In this document: positions 48,842 through 57,661 of the stretch, piece after piece
How the letters are laid out: every line of letters begins with the position of its first letter
Numbering within the stretch: position 1 is the first letter of the stretch
Source: Eubacterium sp. AM49-13BH
GTDB taxonomy: Bacteria; Bacillota; Clostridia; Lachnospirales; Lachnospiraceae
Direction of reading: 5' to 3'
Length of the DNA: 64,000 nucleotides
NCBI RefSeq assembly: GCF_003464165.1
Contig: NZ_QSEK01000003.1
Location: 54,155 to 118,154, forward strand
Made by a program: the position numbers and the translations under genes
Notes under the pieces: generated by a model
The model's input: only the letters and a program-made list of their open reading frames with translations
Told to the model about the DNA's origin: nothing
Database searches by the model: none

Positions 48842-51638
48842 ATAAATCCCCCTTCATTCCTACTTGATTTACCTGATATGAAATTGACTTACCATTTCCC
48901 TTCGGAAATACAACTACCAAACCAAATGGTGGCATATGATTACCATCACCAATTTTAAACAGACTAGTCTTTCCTCCATCTCTATGGTCAATCGGATAAA
49001 TAAGTAAAAGGCCTTTCTTAGGATCCATCTTTGTTGCTCTTATGTGCTCAGCAACTGTTTTTTCATCACCTTTATCTTCGATTTGTTTTATCTCCTCGTA
49101 TTCACTGAGTGACATATCGTAATACTCTTGATCTTTTGATTTGAGCATATGTACAGAACATGTATCCTCTTGAGGAACAATACTGTTTTCACTTTTTCTA
49201 GTTATACCGTTCTTGATATGTTTTCCAGCAATTTCAAAACCTGGCACATCCTCTCCCGTATTAATTAGGCAGACCGTCCAATTAACTAATAATCCATCTT
49301 TATTCTGTTCTTCAATATACGTTGCAATATTATTTCCATTGACTTTTCTTGCACGTTTTGAAGTTTGATAATTTCTAAAGAACTCAATAATACGGGTACT
49401 ATTAACATTTTCTATAAAATAATGCTCCGTATTTGTTTCGCGCCCCAGTTTTGCAAAGTGTTCCTCTGCCGTAAGTATTTTTTCTGCATACGAGAACAAA
49501 TGATTTACAGCCTTATAATTTGAATCATACATTTCAATATTGACATCAATATCTCTTGTAACCGTCAATGTTGCACTAAAATCAAGTTGCTGAATTGTAC
49601 CAGATTTTACTTTCTTTGGACTTGAAATTTTTAGTTCTGGATGTGTTGCAACACGCAATCCAAAATCACGAGGCTTTGCTTTCTCGTCACACATGTATGT
49701 AATCTGATTTCTCAGATTATCAGTAGCAAAAGCAATTCTCGCAAACCAACGATAAATAATGTCTGTTATAAATACCCTACACAAATCTGCGTATTTGGGT
49801 CTAAACCCAAACCATCGTCCCATTTGCATAAGCGTATCATAGTACTTAGATTCACGAGTAAAATAACTGATTGATAAGCCTTCCAACGTTAATCCACGTG
49901 AGAATTTATCTCCACCAATTGCAATTACGTTGTATTCTTCTCCTTCATGATCTTTGTAACACAACACATCCTTGCTATCGCCATTTATTACATTAATCTT
50001 TACCCTATCCTCGTTCATTAAACGAACAATTTCCTCATATATTTCGTCTTCATCTACGTCATATGCATTTTCCATATATCTAGGAAAATCTTTTCTCATT
50101 TTCTCAGATATTGGCAAATATTCTTCTCGAATCAAATCATAGATCTCTGCTTTAGTTTCGCTGTCACCATCGATAATCATTGACTGCAACTCATCATAGA
50201 AATACTCTGAAACCTTTCTTTCCAGTTGCTTATGCATGTTTTTAATACGAGCAACATGGATTAGCATTGTATTCGGTTTATATAATTCACCTCGACAATT
50301 TCTAATTGCTATAGAAATCAAGAAGCACTTCATTGCTTTCTTTAAGCTATTGGGCAACTCACGAACACCCTTCTTCTTTACATCAATAAAATCCTCATCC
50401 TTGATTTTTCTTACAAGGGGCATAGGCTTTGGTTCTTCATCTTCAATCCCATAGCCAAAAAATTCGTTTGCTCCAATATATCTGTACGGTTTTGGTAAAC
50501 TAATAATACAGTCTGCTGGAAATAAATCATTTCCTAAATCTTCACCTGCAACTGCTAAATCATTAGGAATAAAAATATTTGCATACGGTGTTGCTGTATA
50601 CCCAACATACGATTTGCATTCAAAATGATTAAGTAAATTACGAATCAATCTATTAATTGTTTTTACATCATATTCATCTATAATATTTCCATCATCATCA
50701 TAATCGTAACCAGTATTAACAGACGCCTGATCTGCCTCATCGTCAATCAGTAATAACGGATATTTTGCAGGCATAACAAAGTGTCCATTTTCATCCTGTT
50801 TTACAACTTGTTTGCTTTCAATATTTTCAATTAAATTTGTCAAAGTTGACTTAATCTTTTTTGTTACAATGATAGTTGGAACATCTGGATGAGTATCCCA
50901 GCTCGAATTCTTCTTTGAAAAATCACCGCTTTCATCTCTAAATGTGAGTGTCTGAACAAATCCAGCATTATACAGTGTACCAACACCTATTCTGTTTTTT
51001 TCAGCTCGTTCTCGTTGCTTTTGTCTTGCCTCTGATGATGTTTCATAGCCAAGTACCTCTTCATCTATTCGTGATTGCGTCTGACTTCTAAGATTGTTAT
51101 GAATACCAGCCAATACAATAATGTATTTGTATCCTGCATCTAATGCTTTATTAATCAATCCAATATAGTTCGCTGTTTTTCCTGATTGAACATATCCTAC
51201 TACCATCGCTCGCTTCTCCTGAGCAACAGTTCTATTTGGGTCTGCAATAGCATTCAAAAGCATATCGGTTGGATTACCGATACTTTTTGTAATTGCGCTC
51301 TTTTCCCAATGTTTTCTTTCAAATAAATACTTACTATATCTATTCCAAAACTTTAAATCTTTAGCATTTTCCGCACGATACTCGTCCCACCAAGTAGAGT
51401 TTTCTGCTTCTTCTCCAAGCATTACAGAAACTGTTTCCTCCTCTTTTTCACGACTAATTCTACTTAATAAGTAATCTCTTAATGCATCAGCATCTTCAAT
51501 CAAAGCACTCATACTTTCAATAGTTTTTTCTATTGCTAATGAGATACGTTCATTGAGACTATCAGCATCAATTTCCTCCAATATTTTTCCATAAAAGTCA
51601 TATGCTATTTCGTATTTTTCATTAATGTTTATTCCCAT
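48825..51638 (-). CDS. Z1-domain SF2-type helicase/ATPase
   Basis: A 937-residue protein. Walker A is GYVQSGKT (148-155), Walker B DDEAD (299-303), motif III YTATPYANIF, and the motif VI equivalent is QMGRWFGFR. The Z1 family occurs in restriction-like operons with MORC/MutL-type ATPases. Its start overlaps the GHKL gene stop (TAATG). It is probably the translocase or remodeller of the complex. Confidence 0.9.
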   Translation of the reverse strand: MGININEKYEIAYDFYGKILEEIDADSLNERISLAIEKTIESMSALIEDADALRDYLLSRISREKEEETVSVMLGEEAENSTWWDEYRAENAKDLKFWNRYSKYLFERKHWEKSAITKSIGNPTDMLLNAIADPNRTVAQEKRAMVVGYVQSGKTANYIGLINKALDAGYKYIIVLAGIHNNLRSQTQSRIDEEVLGYETSSEARQKQRERAEKNRIGVGTLYNAGFVQTLTFRDESGDFSKKNSSWDTHPDVPTIIVTKKIKSTLTNLIENIESKQVVKQDENGHFVMPAKYPLLLIDDEADQASVNTGYDYDDDGNIIDEYDVKTINRLIRNLLNHFECKSYVGYTATPYANIFIPNDLAVAGEDLGNDLFPADCIISLPKPYRYIGANEFFGYGIEDEEPKPMPLVRKIKDEDFIDVKKKGVRELPNSLKKAMKCFLISIAIRNCRGELYKPNTMLIHVARIKNMHKQLERKVSEYFYDELQSMIIDGDSETKAEIYDLIREEYLPISEKMRKDFPRYMENAYDVDEDEIYEEIVRLMNEDRVKINVINGDSKDVLCYKDHEGEEYNVIAIGGDKFSRGLTLEGLSISYFTRESKYYDTLMQMGRWFGFRPKYADLCRVFITDIIYRWFARIAFATDNLRNQITYMCDEKAKPRDFGLRVATHPELKISSPKKVKSGTIQQLDFSATLTVTRDIDVNIEMYDSNYKAVNHLFSYAEKILTAEEHFAKLGRETNTEHYFIENVNSTRIIEFFRNYQTSKRARKVNGNNIATYIEEQNKDGLLVNWTVCLINTGEDVPGFEIAGKHIKNGITRKSENSIVPQEDTCSVHMLKSKDQEYYDMSLSEYEEIKQIEDKGDEKTVAEHIRATKMDPKKGLLLIYPIDHRDGGKTSLFKIGDGNHMPPFGLVVVFPKGNGKSISYQVNQVGMKGDLYDFFD

Positions 51639-53125
51639 TACTCGGTCTCCTCAATGATTTTCTTCAAATCGTCTTTTAGGTACAAATATTCAGGTGAATT
51701 ATGTAGAGTATCAAATATCTCTTCATCATCATATTGAAGCATTCGATATATTCTGATTTTCTCCTGGATATTCAATATCTCTTTCTGTTTATCTTCATCT
51801 GAAATAACATAATCTGTCTCTTTTTCCATTACACCACTTAACATTGTTGGCGAATAGCTTTCAATAAGAGACAAATAAGTCTTTAACTCTTTTTGAGCAT
51901 CCTCATTCATTTCACTTAGGATTTTCAAAAGCATCGGATGTTTTTTATTCAGGTAGAACATATAGTTGCCTGATATATTTTTTCTCTGCTCCCATACATA
52001 CTTCAAGCTAGTATTATTTGCAGTATTTTTCCTGTTATAAACTCCTCGAGAATTGTATACCGCAACAGATTTCTCAATTGCCAAATATGCTATTTGCGTA
52101 ATTTGTTCCTCAATTGCTACTGGTAACGTGGCCTTTGATTTCTTAATATCAATATCCCACTCTAAATCACTATCAGCACTCATATCAAGTTTTATACGAG
52201 CTAGATTATACGCTGGTTCTTTCTTAAACTTACCAAACCAAGTGCCATATACCAATAATCTTCTATTTCTATAAACATAGAATCCTTGATGTCCTCGCCA
52301 ATCCTTCGCACCAGCAGCATCTTTGTAATCATCTTCTGAATTAAATTTATTTTTATGTGGAAGAATATATGGTTCAACAATTACTTCATTTTTCCCATCA
52401 AATAATTCTTCTCTAGCCAACTCCATAGTTGATGGACTTTTTATCCAAAATGGATTCCATGGTTCAATTCTATTGCCATTTACTGAGATTTTTAGTTCAT
52501 CTTCCTCCATAAAGCGATGGAATGTTATTGCAATGTGAGACTTAATATTGCGTATCATCTTATAAAAATTTTTCTTTGACTTCTCAATATTTGCCTCATC
52601 AACTAACCTATCCAACTCCGAAATGATAATAAGGGTTCCTTGTTTCCAATTATTGTATTGTGTATATTTATTTACAGATTCAAGAATCACCGACATCTCT
52701 GATTCATCATATTCTGTTATTTCCCACTTATCTTCGGATGCAACAGTATCCAAATTCCACTCAGCATTTGAGGCTATTAAATTTTTTTTTGAAATCACAA
52801 GTAAATTCTTTGCCATTGAAAAGGTTGCCGTTTTCATGCCCAGACCAAATCTACCAAGATCCTCTGATGGTCTCATTTCATTCGGATCTGCAGAGCCAAT
52901 TTCCATCGCATCCATCAATTCCTCATAATCCATACCATATCCATTATCAGCAATTATTATTCTTCTATTATCCCAATCAAAATACAGTTCAATCTCTGTT
53001 GCCGCGCCTGAGACACTATTATCCACAATGTCAGCAATTGCTGTTTCGTTAGTATATCCTACTGAACGCAATGCAACCAATAGCATTTTCGCGTGCGGTA
53101 TTTTCTCATGTATCTTCTTAGCCAT
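51638..53125 (-). CDS. MutL/MORC-like GHKL ATPase
   Basis: A 495-residue protein with the full GHKL nucleotide site: D35-N36-S37 in the N box (IADIVDNSVSGA), DNGYGM (60-65) and the lid GRFGLGMKTA (91-100). S5-like transducer sequence follows (RGHQGFYVYRNRRLLVYGTW). Prokaryotic MORC/MutL-like ATPases of this kind pair with Z1 helicases, nucleases and C5 methylases. It is the first large gene of the operon, 2 bp after the HTH gene. Confidence 0.9.
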   Translation of the reverse strand: MAKKIHEKIPHAKMLLVALRSVGYTNETAIADIVDNSVSGAATEIELYFDWDNRRIIIADNGYGMDYEELMDAMEIGSADPNEMRPSEDLGRFGLGMKTATFSMAKNLLVISKKNLIASNAEWNLDTVASEDKWEITEYDESEMSVILESVNKYTQYNNWKQGTLIIISELDRLVDEANIEKSKKNFYKMIRNIKSHIAITFHRFMEEDELKISVNGNRIEPWNPFWIKSPSTMELAREELFDGKNEVIVEPYILPHKNKFNSEDDYKDAAGAKDWRGHQGFYVYRNRRLLVYGTWFGKFKKEPAYNLARIKLDMSADSDLEWDIDIKKSKATLPVAIEEQITQIAYLAIEKSVAVYNSRGVYNRKNTANNTSLKYVWEQRKNISGNYMFYLNKKHPMLLKILSEMNEDAQKELKTYLSLIESYSPTMLSGVMEKETDYVISDEDKQKEILNIQEKIRIYRMLQYDDEEIFDTLHNSPEYLYLKDDLKKIIEETE

Positions 53126-53126
53126 A

Positions 53127-53297
53127 CTATTTTTCCTTTCGTCTTAAATCTTCTGGCTTCACTGCGTCGAAGGGAACTAACCATAAATTTCCCTTCTTGA
53201 TAGCTCCTGGAATTCTCCCCCTAGAACAATAAACATTAACCATTCTGCTGGTAATTCCCCACTTGTCACCCATTTCTTTAACTGTTAAATACTCCAT
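53127..53297 (-). CDS. Small helix-turn-helix (excisionase-like) regulator
   Basis: 56 residues: MEYLTVKEMGDKWGITSRMV, ending VKPEDLRRKEK. I start at this ATG because a perfect AGGAGG lies 8 bp before it. The fold matches MerR/excisionase-type modules and resembles the N-terminus of the Fic protein at 24.3 kb. As first gene of the MZA-type operon, behind a promoter with paired repeats, it is a good candidate autorepressor. Confidence 0.8.
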   Translation of the reverse strand: MEYLTVKEMGDKWGITSRMVNVYCSRGRIPGAIKKGNLWLVPFDAVKPEDLRRKEK

Positions 53298-53336
53298 CTT
53301 TGGCCTCCTATAAAACAGTCTACTTCGACTAACTAT

Positions 53337-53376
53337 AGTATAGTTCCTTATCTCGAAATTTTCAATATCTCGAAAT
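53337..53376 (-). promoter_or_regulatory. MZA-type operon promoter with direct-repeat operator
   Basis: TTGAAA, a 17-bp spacer and TATACT on the minus strand. An 11-bp direct repeat, ATTTCGAGATA, occurs at 53366-53376 and 53349-53359, exactly bracketing the -35 box with a 17-bp period. This is the geometry expected for a repressor covering the promoter. Confidence 0.8.
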
Positions 53377-53387
53377 ATGCATTTCAC

Positions 53388-53904
53388 TGTATTATTAAAA
53401 AAATGAGAAAGAGGAATAAATGTACACTCCTACCATCTATTATGCATATTGCGTGTCCAAATAAAGGGATTTGCACATAACAAATCCCGCCTGAGAATAT
53501 CAAGTCTTAGTCTCAGTCTTTAATCTTGACTCTCTTGACATTCCCACGCGAATTTGTGGTATAGTAATCAACCGCTTATGAATAAGCGTGTTCCACCACA
53601 CTTTCTTATGTTTTTAATTATTGTTTTTTAAGTGTTAAGGCAAACTTTTTTAATCAGATATGTTTTAGTCAACTACGATTGACCAAATTGTACTTAACAA
53701 AATCTCACATCAAAAACGGAGCCCCAGACTTCCCTCTTCCAAGTTCATCGAACGCTCCGTTTTACTGCCAGGTCACACCCTTTTTCATCATACATAACAT
53801 ACTAACATACTTAAGTATAACTTTATATACTAACAAAAATCGAAAGGTATATTTTCAAATTTCAAAGTTCTACAGCTCTTGATTTTCCTATCTTCCCGGA
53901 AAAA
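53388..53904. other. Non-coding spacer with several hairpins and an orphan promoter
   Basis: No gene is evident. It contains the inverted repeat GGGATTTG/CAAATCCC (53466-53488), whose minus-strand tail TTTATTT is terminator-like. A plus-strand TTGACA...TATAGT pair with a 19-bp spacer (53535-53565) leads into CGCTTAT/ATAAGCG. A long-loop repeat AAAACGGAGC/GCTCCGTTTT lies at 53713-53763. It may be the remains of an IS end or a small RNA locus. Confidence 0.4.
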
Positions 53905-54379
53905 TCACCAGATACCACCGTGATGCAATGAAGACATTTAAGCGTGAAGCAAATTCGCCTTACGGATTGCGTGAGCCACGAGGAAAATCCAAAGAACACA
54001 AAATATCAGCTTTTGCAAAGGAAGATTTATAAAAAAAAGAGACAAAAGCAGCCATAAAAGAACTTCAGAATAAGATGGCTCACCTTGAACAGATGATTGA
54101 GTTTTTTTTTAAAATTCAATTCCCGTCAAAGTAACACCTGATATCATTTTCTCTTTGATAGAGCGCCAGATAAATGCAGAAATGAATTGTCTTGAGTTAA
54201 AGGGATTATGCGAATTGACAGAAGTTTCCCGCTCTGGTCATTATAACTGGCTGCGAAGAAAAGCTATTAGAAAACAACGTGAAATTAAAGACAGGATGGA
54301 TTTTGAACTTATTCTTGAAGCTTACAGATTTCGAGGTTATGCAAAAGGAGCAATAAAAGCATGTTTTTGCATTATATAA
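53905..54379 (+). pseudogene. IS3-family transposase remnant
   Basis: Two broken pieces. The first resembles the end of an orfA-type product (MKTFKREANSPYGLREPRGK, then after a stop AAIKELQNKMAHLEQMIEFF). The second is the N-terminal HTH of an IS3 orfB (LELKGLCELTEVSRSGHYNW). The integrase core is missing. It sits between the defence operon and the AbiE locus. Confidence 0.75.
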
Positions 54380-54554
54380 CCGTAAAGTGATTTTTTTAAT
54401 TTTTAAATTATATAACCTCTTTCTAAAAGAGCCAAGAGTGATCTCTCACAACCACTTCTTGACCCACTTAGTACTAATTATACTCATACCTTGTCCAATA
54501 AACACCTCTTATTCTCTTTTTATTCTTATTCTCGGATTTCCAAGCTTTCCAATC

Positions 54555-54800
54555 TCACTCCCACATCCCGCTATCCAAAACCTTCTGTAAACTCTGAATT
54601 ACCGTCTCATAACCTACCGGTACAAAAAGCAATCCCATAGTAATATCTTCGTAATCGCTTTTATATACCTGGCTTTCAATTATCTCCCGCAATACATCCG
54701 CCACACATACACCTTCTTTTGTCGAAGGGCAGACAATCATTTCCGAACGCACAGCACGGACTTCCGGTATAAGCTTTTGTAGCTCATCTGAAATGCCCAT
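54555..54800 (-). CDS. Small hypothetical protein
   Basis: 81 residues (MGISDELQKLIPEVRAVRSE ... VLDSGMWE). No motif I recognise and no transmembrane segment. It lies 36 bp past the AbiEii remnant, in the same direction, and may belong to the same transcript. The 175 bp between it and the IS3 remnant shows nothing clear. Confidence 0.5.
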   Translation of the reverse strand: MGISDELQKLIPEVRAVRSEMIVCPSTKEGVCVADVLREIIESQVYKSDYEDITMGLLFVPVGYETVIQSLQKVLDSGMWE

Positions 54801-54836
54801 GTTTTCTACAATCTTATGAATATCATATAAATGTCT

Positions 54837-55469
54837 CTAATGTCGCTTGGGCTTTTTCTGTATATAGTAGTCACACAGTGCAAACACCTTATCTACCAAA
54901 GTTCTCTCTATGGTTTGTGTTGTAATTTCGAAAGGCATCAAATCATAGATTTCTGCTAAATCCAATCGACCAATTTTGTTTAGGAAACGATAAATATAAT
55001 TATCTACCATTCGTTTTGTAGTTGGAAATGGTAACATCGCCACATAAGTTTCAATTACAAGTTCCGGATTCAATATACCATTCTGCTCATAAACTGATGG
55101 ATAACCGGCCCTGTAACAGTTATAATTTCTTCGGCTTCTTGTTGCCTCAAGATTATTAATCGTGAACCCAAACTCCTCCATTGTAGAAACAATATTCTTT
55201 TTTAATTGTTTCTTTCTACTTTCTCCCGGCATACCAGATTCTGCCGTATATGACAAATCAATATCTTCAGAAAATCAATTCAACAGTTGATAACACTTAG
55301 TAAGCGATGTACCACCTTTAAACACCAGATCTTTTGTCTTTTCCGCCAAGGCTTTCAGTATAATAGTAACATAATAATCTTTTTCGATTACATTCGTTGG
55401 AATAGCCAATTCATTTGCCGCACCAGAAATCAGCTCTGCAAACGCTTCTTTGTCATCATGCAAATTCAT
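54837..55469 (-). pseudogene. AbiEii/AbiGii-type nucleotidyltransferase toxin, killed by a nonsense codon
   Basis: The type IV toxin of the AbiE system. The N-terminus MNLHDDKEAFAELISGAANE includes the nucleotidyltransferase GGTSL motif (VFKGGTSLTKCYQLLN). An in-frame TGA (55275-55277) then replaces the residue, normally Arg, before FSEDIDLSYT, where the catalytic S/T-x-D-x-D acidic residues lie. The rest of the protein continues in the same frame to the end. One C-to-T change (CGA to TGA) would explain it. It overlaps the antitoxin gene by 14 bp. Confidence 0.88.
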
Positions 55470-56079
55470 ATATCATCCCCCATTCGATTAATTTTTTTGC
55501 TGTTGCGCCTGTTATAACAGATGTGACTTCGGATAACTGTTCTTTAGTAAAACGCTTCTTCTTCACATAGGAGCGCATTGTATCTATCGTATCTTCCATC
55601 GTAAGCTCCGTATATTTCTCAGACTGCCCAATACCGTCCAAAAGCTGTAAAAGTTCCGCATTGTTATCCGATACTTCTACTGTTGCTTTTTTAATTCTAA
55701 CCTTCTGATTACCCACTGTAACCGTTCTGCCATTAGTTGCTTCTCTGTTTGTAACAATCTCAATTATTGCCGGCATCTGCGTTGTTAAGCCAAGTTGATT
55801 AACAAATGATATTCCTGTTACATATCCATATGTTTCAGTTTTACTTCTCACATATTTGCGCATAATAACAAGAAATGGATCCAAATAACTTTTCCCTAAT
55901 AATCCACCTTGTTTCGGTATATAATAGATTCCATTATCATATCTTTCCAGAAATCCATTTGCCACAAGTCTCTTTACAGACTGACGCACTGCATTTTCAG
56001 ATAATTCTTCTATTTTTAGATCATTCAAAAAAATTGGTTCGTTATATCCATAATTCTCTAACAAGTAAGATTTCAACAT
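55456..56079 (-). CDS. AbiEi-type antitoxin / transcriptional repressor
   Basis: A 207-residue protein with an N-terminal winged helix (ENAVRQSVKRLVANGFLERY, then DNGIYYIP) and the C-terminal AbiEi-like antitoxin region (TQMPAIIEIVTNREATNGRT). It is the partner of the downstream nucleotidyltransferase. A GGAGGTGAG box precedes the ATG. In type IV systems the antitoxin represses its promoter rather than binding the toxin; here it is probably an orphan because the toxin gene is broken. Confidence 0.85.
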   Translation of the reverse strand: MLKSYLLENYGYNEPIFLNDLKIEELSENAVRQSVKRLVANGFLERYDNGIYYIPKQGGLLGKSYLDPFLVIMRKYVRSKTETYGYVTGISFVNQLGLTTQMPAIIEIVTNREATNGRTVTVGNQKVRIKKATVEVSDNNAELLQLLDGIGQSEKYTELTMEDTIDTMRSYVKKKRFTKEQLSEVTSVITGATAKKLIEWGMIYEFA

Positions 56080-56147
56080 GGCCTCACCTCCATATATATG
56101 GTATCATTTTTATATCAGTTTAGTGAATATTTATGTCTATTTATAAT

Positions 56148-56176
56148 ATTATATGCAGATATGTTAGAATTGTCTA
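56148..56176 (-). promoter_or_regulatory. abiE promoter
   Basis: TAGACA, a 17-bp spacer and TATAAT on the minus strand, about 70 bp before the antitoxin start. No convincing operator repeat is visible. Confidence 0.6.
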
Positions 56177-56359
56177 AAAAAATTTATCAACTCTTGTTTT
56201 GAGAGGCCAGGGCGCTCTAACGTCCAATCCGCCACGCCTCACCTCTCATTTCAGCCTCCCACCCCACTAAAAAAGCACCCCAACAGGAAATTCCGCCAGA
56301 GTGCCATCTTCAAAATCATTCAATATTCAATTATCTCAATTATCCTTTTCTTTCCACCC

Positions 56360-57534
56360 TTACCCAAATATACTCATCAGATTAGCCACAACCAGACCGC
56401 CACCGGTTCCGATGACATAGCCGAGCAGCGCCATCATTATACCGACCGGTACAAGGGCATTAGAGTATGCGCCGGCGAGGACCGGTGCTGTCGCTGTTCC
56501 ACCGATGTTTGCAAGGGAAGCAACGCAGCATGTGAAGATGTCGAGTTCAATATCTTCGCAAGTGCAATCATGATTGCCACATGAATAAGGAGGATTACGA
56601 ATCCTGCGAGAAGCCATATTGGGGCATTGCCGACTGCTCCGAGGTCTGCTCTTGAGGCGATTAAGGCAATGACTATATAAAGCATTACATTTGAAATCTC
56701 CTCAGTTCCCTTTATCTTGCCAAATGGTGTCAGGGCAAATACGATACCAAGCACTGATACGATAAGGACTGTCCATGTTGTGCTGTCAAAGAATGATAAA
56801 TGTGCATTAATCATGCTGCCAAGTTCCATTGAAACTGCTGACACTAAAAGACCTGCGCCAAGCAGAAGAATGATGTTCTGCCATACGAGCGGCTTTGTGT
56901 TGGCTTTTGCTTCCTCTTCGAGTGCAGCTCCAACGCCGTCGATTATGCTTGTGTCTGCCTTTGTCCATTTGTTGAACTTCTCGTGATTTCCGATTGCCCA
57001 CAGAAGGAACATTACATAAAGTGTCGCGCAGATTGAATCCATAACAAGGGCGTAAGCCATTGTTGCTTCGTCAACATCAAGTGCTGCCTGAATCGCAAGC
57101 ATATTGCCGCCGCCACCCATCCAGCTTCCGCACAGCGCGCCGAGTGCTTTCCATGAACCTGCGCCTAAGAGCTGGTGGAATATTGCATATGAAACAAAGA
57201 ATCCAAGTCCGATTGACAAAGTTGCTGCGAAGAAACCGATAAGCATTTTAGGTCCAAGCTTGATGATTTTCTTCAAATCACAGCGAAGCAGCATTATGAA
57301 AAGCATCGCATATAATATCGGGTTCTTGACTGATTTGTACACAGCGCTTGTTGCACTAAGGTCCCACACTTTCATTGTGCAAAGCAACATAAGCCCCAGG
57401 TATATAAGTACAATTGGCGGCGCAAAATTAAAGAACACCTGTGCCTTTTTTCCTTTAAAAATCTTAGGCAGATTTACTAATACTGCGGCTGCAAATATAA
57501 GTGCCGCAAGGTATAAAAATCCATCTTTTATCAT
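56360..57534 (-). CDS. DUF819 family membrane protein (YjcL-like), frameshifted
   Basis: A roughly 391-codon polytopic membrane protein (about 10-11 hydrophobic segments) of the DUF819 family, whose transported substrate is unknown. It begins MIKDGFLYLAALIFAAAVLV. Glycine-rich conserved blocks include LCGSWMGGGGNMLAIQAALD. Near 56548 one T of TTT is missing: the frame ends ...IALAKILNS, and the true C-terminus (ELDIFTCCVASLANIGGTAT ... GGGLVVANLMSIFG) lies in the next frame. It lies downstream of pepD. Confidence 0.85.
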
Positions 57535-57591
57535 GTATTAATTCTCCTTATGGTTAATATATAGCATATTCTACCCATTTTTCTGTAGTAT

Positions 57592-57661
57592 ATAACTAAA
57601 TTTGCGGAAGTAAATGTGATGCAATCTGTCGTCACACACTTACTCCCGCAAATTTAGTTAT
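57592..57661 (-). other. Long hairpin overlapping the pepD stop codon
   Basis: ATAACTAAATTTGCGG pairs perfectly over 16 bp with its complement 54 nt away. Further partial pairing (AGTAA, TGTGA) lies inside. One arm contains the pepD stop codon. There is no T-run on the minus strand, so it may be an mRNA 3' stabiliser or partial terminator between pepD and the DUF819 gene. Confidence 0.6.

Noticed and set aside
53679..53882. 67-codon plus-strand open frame
   Set aside because: It spans a hairpin, has no ribosome site, and its composition is that of random AT-rich DNA.
55275..55277. TGA read as selenocysteine in the AbiEii protein
   Set aside because: Homologues have Arg here rather than Cys, and no selenocysteine insertion element is seen, so a CGA-to-TGA nonsense change is simpler.
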